Source of the DNA: Auricularia sp. M13
Taxonomy: Eukaryota; Basidiomycota; Agaricomycetes; Auriculariales; Auriculariaceae
DNA length: 64,000 bases
Assembly (NCBI GenBank): GCA_037042915.1
Contig: CM073198.1
Coordinates: forward strand, 4,216,001-4,280,000
Reading direction: 5' to 3'
This document shows positions 55,457 to 64,000 of this stretch, in pieces (positions within the stretch are counted from its first letter, which is position 1; each line of letters opens with the position of its first letter). Under the pieces are notes generated by a model. The model ran no database searches. It was not told where the DNA came from and worked only from the letters and a program-made list of their open reading frames with translations. Position numbers and translations under genes: made by a program.

Positions 55457-56653
55457 CTACACTTCAGGCTTCCGAAACTGCCGAAGGTGCTGTGGTAGCA
55501 CACGGGATATTACCGTCAGTCGACTATGCATCCCGCTCGTCACTCGTCCCAACTTTCGTAAGTAATCCTCGTGCTCCTCCAATCTTGCTTCTAGGCGCAT
55601 GATTCGCCCTGCTAGGATATCCCAAGTTCGCCGTGTCTCCCTATCAACGATATCTCCTGGGAATTCTAGGTCATTAGTAGGATCCTGGAATAGAGTATTC
55701 CCAGGCATCATTCCCTGTGGTCCAGTCTGCTCACAACGGTTAGGCCGCGTGAACTGCTCTTAACGGGCACGTCTTACTACGGGAGTTCGGCGCTCGGTGC
55801 TCTCCTGGTATATTTGCGAGGTCGTGATCGCAGGCTGTGTCTGCATGTTACCTGTCTTCGCGCCCTCGGCCATGCTTACACTCGCCACAGTTGCTTGATC
55901 TGGTGCAGCCTGTCCCGACGCGGCTAGAGTCATTGTGGCCGAATTCGTCGGCAAATTCGCGACTGAGTTCCCTCCCCCACTGATAGCAGAAGCTAATTGA
56001 TTAGGCTGCCCGCTCGAGATGGCTGCCAATGCAGACGGATCGTTCCAGGGCCAGGGAAGTTGCAGCCCGAGGTCGTTGGGTTGTCCTGTCGCGGAAGTAC
56101 TAATCGAGTTCGCAAATGACTGTCTCTACTGAGTCGGAGTCTTCGAGCGAGACAATATTAACGAACCTGGTACCATTCGTCGTCCTTTGTGCCCACAGCG
56201 AGGTTTCCGTCTGCCGGCGCACTCTGGATTGTCTGTGCATTCTCCCCAGCCATACCAGGCTCTTGTGGAAATCCACCTGACTATTGCAAGGTGACTACAG
56301 CAAAGGGTGATATCTATGCTTACGCACACCGTGGACATTGATGGCAGCAGACCCAGGGTAGTTTGCGCCATCCATCGCTGGAAGTTTGAAGGAAAACTGA
56401 TGCGCGGACTTTAGGTATACTGCAGCTGCTGAGGAGGGTAAACGAACCTGTGCACTGGGATGAGTTTGCTTGTTGTGGCCTTGCTGCCGGCGGATTTCCC
56501 GACTCTTTAGCGCTTGTTCCACGGCTCGCTGGGCTGCTTTACTCTGTCACAGCAACATGAACTTCTTTATACCTATGCTATGTGGAGCCGCCGTACTGCT
56601 TTGTCGCGATGTATCCGGGCAGATGATGCCTGTGGAGTAGAGAGAGTCGACAT
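55457..56653 (-). CDS. Six-exon orphan gene, ~316 residues
   Basis: Minus-strand exons 56597-56653, 56448-56543, 56328-56396, 56167-56280, 55778-56119 and 55457-55729. All five introns (48-53 bp) are phase 0, with donors GTACGG, GTTCGT, GTGCGT, GTTCGT and GTAAGA. The product starts MSTLSTPQASSARIHRDKA with a basic, helical N-terminus (AVEQALKSREIRRQQ) that could contact DNA. A long Ala/Ser/Gln-rich low-complexity centre follows (LAAISSGQPNQLAS). The C-terminal part is helical and probably coiled-coil (RIMRLEARLEEHEDYLRKLG). No domain recognised; the layout resembles a small nuclear regulator but this is inference. The stop at 55457 lies 140 bp after copy 2 of the 2.5-kb repeat. Confidence 0.7.
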
Positions 56654-57200
56654 GGCGCTTCGTCGATTCGTAGGCCATACGCGTTAAATAGCAGTTCTGC
56701 TATTCGGGATGAGAGAGCCATCAGCTGACAAGTCTAGTTCACAGTATGTGCGTGCACAACAATATATGTAGTGCATACACATTGTCAATAGGGCCTCAGC
56801 ATTAATATAGCGAAGGCACGGGTCTATTGTGTCTCAGTCGAGCCTCGAGCTTCTTGGGGGACTGCTCGTTGCGAACGGAGAGAGCTGGTCGGGAGTCTCG
56901 AGCCCCTTTGAGTACCTCGCGCCCGTGTTCCCGAAGCCTCATCAAACCCGCCAACTTGCGCTGATACTAGGGCAGTATATCTCTGACAAAGGTTGGGGCT
57001 CGGTTGGCTTTTCGTCCCGGCACTGCCTCTTGCTTACGTAAATACACGTTTTGGGAGGTCAATACATACCTACCTACCGGTGAACATTGAATATTGAGAC
57101 CTGACATCCGTATACTAGACCGAAGAACCACGATATACTGTGCGTCGATGGCGCTTGGATGGCGCCCAGAGACGTCCGCGCAATATGTCCATAGGAGGAA
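56654..57200. other. No gene recognised
   Basis: Upstream region of the six-exon gene; a possible short frame at 56829-57041 has no support. Confidence 0.45.
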
Positions 57201-57899
57201 GTGCGGTGCATACCGGTGGTTACTGCAGCCGCTGGACTTCCGTCCTCCCACAGCGCCCAACACATCCTGCACCAGGTCGAGCACGCAATCCTTGGCGTCG
57301 CGGCCATGCCCGGCGACAATGTTGTGACAACGAACGTACAGCAGCCCGTTCGAGTTGCGCAAGCCCCAGACAGCCGCCCCAGAGAACGCGACGCGTATTA
57401 GGCGGACGGGCTCAGCGCGCAGTACATAGCTGTGCCTGCTCGTCCGCCTCCCTGGAGGACGATCCACTCGACGAACTTCAATCTACAGGGTTCAAAGCCA
57501 GCACGCCCGTCTTGCCGACGCCGCGTCGTTTCGCTGCTCGCTTCCTCCACTTACTCACATTGCAGCCGCGCATTCGTCGTTACGCCTGCAGGTTCTGCTC
57601 GCGCAGTCTCCCCACGCCGTTCGGCGCACAACGCAGGCATATCGCTGACGAGCAGCTTTCCACTCGGTTTCAACTTTCGGACGACCACCTCCCATAATAC
57701 CGACCATTTCGATCGATCGTCTGCTGCATTGTACGTCCCTCAGCCGCAGCCGCCGCGCGCGCCTGTCGCTCAAATGTTTGCAGCTTTCCGCCAAGTTCAA
57801 CAACAGGGCACGCCGACTCAACGCGTAGAGCGCCCACGCCGAACAAGCCTCCCAGCTCAGTCCGCAGCCAGGGCGAACCTATGGAAGGCGTCACAGTGA
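57201..57899 (+). pseudogene. Single reading frame with one internal stop
   Basis: The same frame runs from 57201 (CIPVVTAAAGLPSSHSAQH) to 57899 (RTSLPAQSAARANLWKASQ) interrupted only by a TAG at 57399. It includes YIAVPARPPPWRTIHST just after the stop and VAQMFAAFRQVQQQGTP near the end. It is either a gene with one nonsense change or two exons whose intron I misread; no family recognised. Confidence 0.4.
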
Positions 57900-60775
57900 G
57901 CAGCAAACGGGCAGTCAATGCGACGTTAACCATGCCTTTGCCCCTGGACTGGACGGCGAAGCAGCGGCGCCGCGCGAGGGTATATTCCACACGGACGGTC
58001 GGGCGTCGGGCTGACGGACAACAGCATCATCATTATTGATAGCTCTATTGTCGCACACAACCACTGGGTCAGCGACGAGCCGGGTTACCAATGTCGCATG
58101 CTCGGACACATCGACCATCCGGGTTTCCCGTCATCGCGTTCTCGCTGTCGCTGCTGCCTGGTCCCGTCCTCGCGCCACTTCCTGATTACAGCGCCTGTAG
58201 CCCACGCCGCGAGGAGGACGAGTCCATCCCCAGCCCACGCAAGAGCTCGACATACAGGAGGCCAACGACTCAGGTCGCGGCTCGGTGTCGGCGCATGGGC
58301 CAGCGTCGCGCGCGCGCCGCCGAGCTGGTGTACTGTGTCCATATGCGTGCTGACGGGCTCGTCGCTCCGGCTGGGTGCGTGGCGCGTGGAGCTCGAGAGC
58401 GCGGAGCGTGATACACCAGCGGAAGACGTTTGTTAGTGCCTCCCGCTCCGTCCTGCTGCTGCTACCGTAGCTGCTGCAGGAATGAACTGGTCAGATGGGC
58501 CTCGAAGACGTCCTCATAATTTTGTTAGCAGTATTAATGAAGAAGATCGAAATTGTCTTCCATCAGACATTCGAGACTCGCGATCGGAGCTGGTCGCCAT
58601 TGCCGTGTCCGTTAAACGTTTTTGCGACGGAAAGCAGACGACGGACATTGCAATGTGTCGCCGAATTATTGACTCGTTCAGGCCAGCCTTCTAACCCCGC
58701 AGTTCGAGATGCAGAGCGATAGAAGGGGGACAGGTGGGCATCTATGATAAAACAGCTGACGATTTCCTGTCAAGTATATAGCTCATCTACGTCTCACAAT
58801 GAATTGTCTCGTATGAGTGAGTTGGTGGAACGACGGACTTCGTATATCGTAATTACAGCGAGTCTTCCGCACTTTCCAGATGTAATGCACTAACCAATGC
58901 GTCGCTCAGTGAGCATCAATCAGTCGTTTCGTGTATACAGTCGTAAACCGAAACGCGAAAGGGAGAAAGCAGGCACAAACTAGCGCTGTTACTGACATCA
59001 GGACCGTGCGCTGAAAATTGCGCTATGTTTGATGTCAAGACGTGGTGTCCGAGCAGCTCTGAGGACTCACATTCGGGTTGTCCGGTTTCATTGACACTTG
59101 GACTTGGAACTGTGAGGTTTTTTCTAGGAAATCGACATTATCGATAGCAGGCACGTTATTATCTAAAAGAACGACACAGGGTGAATTTATGAGTTGGACA
59201 TGAGGTTACACCCACCGGATGCTTCGCTGGCTACGTCCACCGCCATGACACCATTGAAATTGGTTCGCGAGATACGGATGAGGTGCACAGCTGGGAGTGG
59301 CATTTCTTGGTCCATGGACTCCTCCTGCCGACAAGCGATGGTGAGACGTCAGGAAAGAGACGTCTTATATGCCAGACGAGCTCGAGGCACGCATTTGAAA
59401 CAGTACAGGAAGGCCGCAGAAACAGTATGCCAGGGGGGCTACTGACTAACTGACTTCTAGGACGCATAATACATAGAGTATCTGTCAGTCAACGGGCAAC
59501 GGAGACGGAGAACACAATAAGAGATATATTGGGCAAGAAGCAGATACGGCCAAAAGCGGGTGAGTATATTGATCTGGTAGGTCATTGTCAAGATGCAGAT
59601 AGCCTCGCGAGTATAACATGCCGCTGGAGAGATATTGAATAGTGAAGCATGGCAACAAGGAGAGCATTGAGAGCAACATCCTCCGAGCGTTCGCCAAGCT
59701 GGAGAAACCCGCGAACAGCGCGAGAGTCAACACGAGCAAGAAAACATGTAGCACGCGCGTGCGCTGAGACGAGGCCGCCGCCCGACTCAGCTTCATGCAG
59801 GAAGAAACTCCGAATTCCCTCGCTGTAACGGCGATCGGATAAATCGGGATATGACAGGATAAGATGGGTGCAAATACTTATCCCGATAAAGGTGATCCGC
59901 CGATCATCTCCATACGCAGATAGATACAGGATACAAACCTCAATAAGTAGCAGCGACCGCCTGACAGTCAAGGCGAGAAAAAGTCAAGATTGGGGTGAAT
60001 GCCGGGTTTTTCAAGGCGGTGCACGGAGAAAATGGAGCAGAAATTCTTAGGATAGTGTCAGTAAGGAGTAAAGTGCACGGGGGAACAATCTCCGCACGCT
60101 AATGTTGCGGTCCTTCCTCACTCTTCCTTCGCTCACTCTTCCTCTCTGTCGCTCAATCAGCGGACGCTGAGCCGCTCTTCCTTGCTATATCCGATCTCGG
60201 CTCGTCGTCCGTCGTCGACTGAATCGACCTGCACGCTGACGAGTGCACACCGCGCCGCCGCGCATCTCGCCCTCCGCGTAGTCCATTCGCTTTCTGCAGA
60301 AGCATACCTAATTACTACATCATCATATCTTGGCATTCAGATAGGAAAGCGGCTTTCCACTGCAGAAGACGGCCGATCCATTCACTACGAACCCATATTC
60401 CACGTCCTATCGTCGATCTCCTCGTCACCAAAATTTACTCGCCGATCGTCAGTGTGGATCCTGGAGCATTTCTTAGCCGCTCAACTAACCAATGCATCAT
60501 CAGCCTCTGGATTACAATCGAGGACTGCTTAGTAGCAGTTCGCCCAACCCGATCAACACCGTGCCCTTCCACGCTCGACGTCCATTTCCCCTCCCTGCCG
60601 TTCGAGCTCTTGAATCCGATGAGCATAACCTGTCCTCCGAACTCATACAGCCCTCTAATAGAACTTCACGCCACAGAATACATTGGATATGTGTCGGTTG
60701 TTGTACAGACACAACGGCGTGCATCACTCTCGATCGGCCAACCATCAACGCAGGTACGGTTTTTCCTGCTCAATT
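57900..60775. other. No gene assignable
   Basis: Weak frames only: plus 57936-58110 with SIIIIDSSIVAHNHWVSDE; minus 59485-59796 with a hydrophobic N-terminal segment (VFLLVLTLALFAGFSSL); plus 60492-61115. None could be chained. Confidence 0.35.
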
Positions 60776-61843
60776 TCACAGGCCATTCGCACTGCTGATC
60801 GAACATCGCGCCAGAGAAATTGCTATTGCCGCGTCCGAGGCGCGCACTTCGGGGAAATGCAAAATAGTTGATTGCGCAGGCTGCCTAAATACATACACAC
60901 CCATTCCTGGCCCGCGCGTGTTATTTCCCACGCCCATACCGCTCCAGGAGACCATGCGCACGTCGTCCTGCGCAAGTTTGCGCCCGCAGACGACGTTGGG
61001 AACACGATGTCCGACCATCGAACGGCACACCGCCGAATCCGCGTTGAAGCGCGACATCCCGTGGATGTTGTCAGCGCGTTTCGACAAGCCGAACGCGAGC
61101 CGAGTGTCCGCGTGAAGCTGCGAGCCGCCTCGGTCGGCGCACGCTCGACGCTGAGCGCGCGGCGGCCAGTCTGATGCAGAAAAACGCGACTGCTTCAGTC
61201 ATACAATCTATGCGAACATCTGGCTTACCTATTTTGCGTCTGTAGATGCACGCCGAGGTTCTGGCTGCCCGAGTCGGTGCCGGCCATCGACAGCCGTAGC
61301 GTCGAATCGCGCCGACCCACCATACAGTGCGTCGGGAGTGTATGCTGGGTGATCGCAAGAACGCGTTACAGGCGGTAAAATTGCGAAACGAAGCCTGCGC
61401 GATGCGGTCAGTTGGTTTGGCACTCGCGCCAACGCCGAAGTGTCCGCGCGGTCGGGAGATAATAAGTGTATATCTTACATGCCGTAGATGAGCGCCGAAT
61501 CGCTGATTGATTTTCCTATCATTAGTACCAGGTTAAGATACTCAGAGAACGTGCTCACCAAGTCACCGATTGCAGAAGTGATGCTGGACCGTTTTCGCGG
61601 ACGGGAGTGATAGAGCGAGATGTGTGCTGGGGTGGTGTTGTGCCTATCACGAGTTGAGCTAGCGCCTGGGCAACGATGGCTGTCACGGCCGCTGCGCGTC
61701 TTAGGCGTGTATTTCGTGGCGGCAACGCGTCGAGGTGCACCCAATGATCTTCCGTGTAACGGTTTCCGCGGCGGTGCTGGGTAGATCGCGAAGGCGCGAA
61801 TTCGGTCAATCCCTGTACAACGAAAATGAATTGTGTCCCGCAT
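60776..61843 (-). CDS. Possible multi-exon gene, unrecognised
   Basis: Minus-strand exon 61477-61843 ends SISDSALIYG at a GTAAGA donor. It joins in frame, after a CAG near 61404, to a stretch reading LPPVTRSCDHPAYTPDALYG and RHRLGQPEPRRASTDAK, which meets TAG just before a GTAAGC donor at about 61228. A further exon-like stretch (GLSKRADNIHGMSRFNADSA) lies at 60776-61190. The internal stop makes this either a pseudogene or a misread frame. Confidence 0.3.
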
Positions 61844-64000
61844 TTATGGATTGTATCCTATCCTTATGATGCTTACCTATCGATAGCCTGATTGAACCCG
61901 CATCGAATGCGCCCTTAATCGAGCAATATAATTAACAAATGGATGAACTGGTTGGATCTTGGTAAGCAGATGAAAAAGACACAAATGTTGTTCAATTCCC
62001 CCCAAAAAAAACGTACTCACCGGTAGCCCCATGATAGACGCGACTGGTGACGGTGTTTGCGTTGCGAATCGAGGAGATGGTCGAGGTAGAAGGAAGGCGC
62101 GGTGCCGGTGGTCTCCGGGCAAACGCGAACTGCGACCGCGCGCGCCAGACAATGGTAGGGATCGATGGGCGGCATGGGGAGGAAGACGAGAGGCACGCGG
62201 CGGCGAACACAGCGCAGACTGTAGCACAAGCGGCAGTGGTGCGCTAGGCCGGCGAAGGCGCGTCTTGGGCAAACAACCCGCCGGTCCACTGGGATGCCTT
62301 GAGAGCGTCACGAGTAATGAACTCGCATCCAGCACGCTGTCCGCAGCGGCGCCGAGCTGGGCAGGCGGGCGCGAGGACGAGCGCGGACCAGGAATTGGTT
62401 AGCGGCTCGAGCGCGAGTTGAACGTTGAACGGGCGGCTCGAGCGTGGGTTGAACGGTCGGTTGCGCGTGCCAAGTGGGAGTCGTGCGACGCGCTCAGTTC
62501 GCGCGAGATGCTAAGCGCAAATCAGTCAGCATGCGCGACAGCTGCGGTTGGCGATGAGCTTACCATGGGTTCGACGTTGGCAACGGCGATGAGCAGGGCG
62601 CGTTGTAAGGGGGGTCGAGTAAGACTTTCTCTGCGGGCGCGGTGCTACGAGCGTAGATACAGCGGAAAGCAGGGTGGGTGACGAGGACGGGCGGCTTGTC
62701 GCTGGCGCGTGAGTTGGCTCTGCGGGCGGCGACGAGCAGATGGTGCGGACGTCGGAGCTGGCGTTCGCCGCGGTGGGTGAGCTCGTCTGCGGCCGCGGGC
62801 AGGACGAGCGTAGCGGGGAGCTGGACTCGGTGCGCGGATGAGCGAGCCCAAGCGTCGCGAGCGACTCGGCACAGGAGACTTGGGCAGCGCGACGGCGCCA
62901 CTGGCAATGCGACCGGCAGAGTGGTCCGTGCGGGAGAGCTCGACTGTCGAGCGCGTTGCGCGAGCGCTTCGCACTTCTTGCAGTGCTCCTGCAGTGTGCG
63001 ATTGGTGTGCGATGCATGTAGAAGCCGGGCCGGTCCCCAGAGCCCGTACCGCCGGAGTTCGGAGCAAACCGGCATTTCTCCTATGTAGTTCAACGGGGAA
63101 TCAGACACATTCACCGACTCCTAAGTCGGTCTCTCTCACCCTCTTCTTGCTGAGGACATCCCCGCCCGACGTCCAGACTCACTACTTTTCAGACCCTCTG
63201 CCACTCATTTGACTCGGGTCTCACTTGATATATTACGGTAGAAACAGCCCGGCCTTGCTGCACATCCCACAATTTCGTTTTGTACACAATCTATGACTTA
63301 CATAATCCATTGGATTGACCTCAGTCTGCCGTTCCGTGCGCCTACTAGGATGGTGGCTGTCAAAGATACCAATATATCTTTTCTTTACGCATTGAGGAGC
63401 ATCGATCTGTATGTTCGACGAGCTGCGGAGACATGTCGTAGTCCACACGCTGCACGTCGAATTTCAAGCCTATGCTCTGCTCGTTCAAACTCGATTTCTC
63501 GCTGCGAACTTCGAAGTGCGTCATCCTGCAGGTTCCTGATTACGCTGCTCAATGTACCTCGCGTGTCACGTGTGCTGCATAGTAGCCACAGCGCATTCTA
63601 TCCGAGCCACAAAATTACAGATTTGGCGGGCCATCCCGCCCCACCATCTTTCCATACTGGCTGCTTCTGCCTGCTTTGCTTCAGGCCACCTTGTAGCCTG
63701 ACGTCTGGCTTGTGACAGTACCCTGTCTCTTTCAGTTGTCGCTTTCTAAAATCTGCACTTTCAAGATCGGGCTCTATTCTGCTGGAGATGCTGTGACTAT
63801 AACTCTTATGCCTCGATATCTATAACACACGTTTTGTCACCGGCAGCCCTTTGCCCCACCGGGCGCAGCCATTGCAACGCGCGAGGCGGTCAACTGAGCG
63901 CCGAGCAAGTTCTTCACGTAAGAGAGAGGGATGCACGACGCTGCTTACACTCAACTTGCGCCCAATCTTCACTCACCGGACCAGAACGCATGCCACGGGA
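61844..64000. other. No gene assignable
   Basis: A GTGAGT donor at about 62018 on the minus strand follows an exon-like SSIRNANTVTSRVYHGATG frame. Pro/Ser/Arg-rich frames cover 62526-63114 on both strands. No domain or chain found. Confidence 0.35.
63113..63130 (-). other. Perfect hairpin motif, copy 2
   Basis: Inverse of 29182-29199: the same 18 bases on the minus strand, also followed by GAATG. The surrounding sequence is otherwise unrelated. Confidence 0.7.

Noticed and set aside
1-64000. tRNA or rRNA genes
   Set aside because: No convincing cloverleaf with paired A and B boxes and no rRNA-like stretch was found by eye; a tRNA scan would be needed to exclude a degenerate one.

Overview
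The window looks like a repeat-rich, gene-poor stretch of an Agaricomycete (mushroom-forming basidiomycete) genome. Supporting points are the roughly 50-55% GC content, the many short introns (about 35-75 bp, mostly GT..AG with donors such as GTAAGC, GTGCGT and GTACGT), an RTC4-like protein with a C-terminal SUMO-interaction motif, and a very large protein that I recognise from memory as belonging to a huge Agaricomycete-specific family. No database was searched. Exon joins were checked by hand for reading frame only.

Layout. 1-14740: two long inverted repeat arms (1-1795 and 12615-14740) built of about 289-bp tandem units. They enclose a 4-exon gene for a roughly 1,450-residue protein (2.06-6.57 kb), small intron-rich orphan genes (8.6-9.2, 9.78-10.61 and 10.86-11.38 kb) and, just inside the right arm, an inverted, internally deleted remnant of the same large gene. 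14.8-17.3 kb: a 2.5-kb repeat whose near-identical direct copy lies at 52.8-55.3 kb. 18-23 kb: a broken CHD1/SNF2-like ATPase fragment, a RING/coiled-coil gene and an unrecognised gene. 23.45-41.40 kb: an 18-kb block flanked by inverted copies of a ~1.05-kb repeat. It holds decayed fragments, including a family 2 glycosyltransferase (chitin-synthase-like) next to a formate-tetrahydrofolate ligase domain, and a 327-bp MITE. 41.4-44.4 kb: two multi-exon orphan genes. 46.0-47.5 kb: a third, cleaner copy of the repeat arm. 49.4-50.4 kb: an RTC4-like gene. 52.0-52.6 and 55.5-56.7 kb: two more orphan genes. 57-64 kb: no gene I can name, only exon-like pieces.

Main point of interest. The arm-plus-large-gene pair occurs once apparently intact (left) and once as an inverted, internally deleted derivative (right), and the arm alone recurs at 46 kb. 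This resembles an autonomous/deletion-derivative pair of a mobile unit, yet no known transposase, reverse transcriptase or integrase signature was recognised. Each 289-bp unit also carries the same 35-codon open frame. The genes do not form an operon or an obvious pathway; the region reads as a landing site for repeats, relics and lineage-specific genes.
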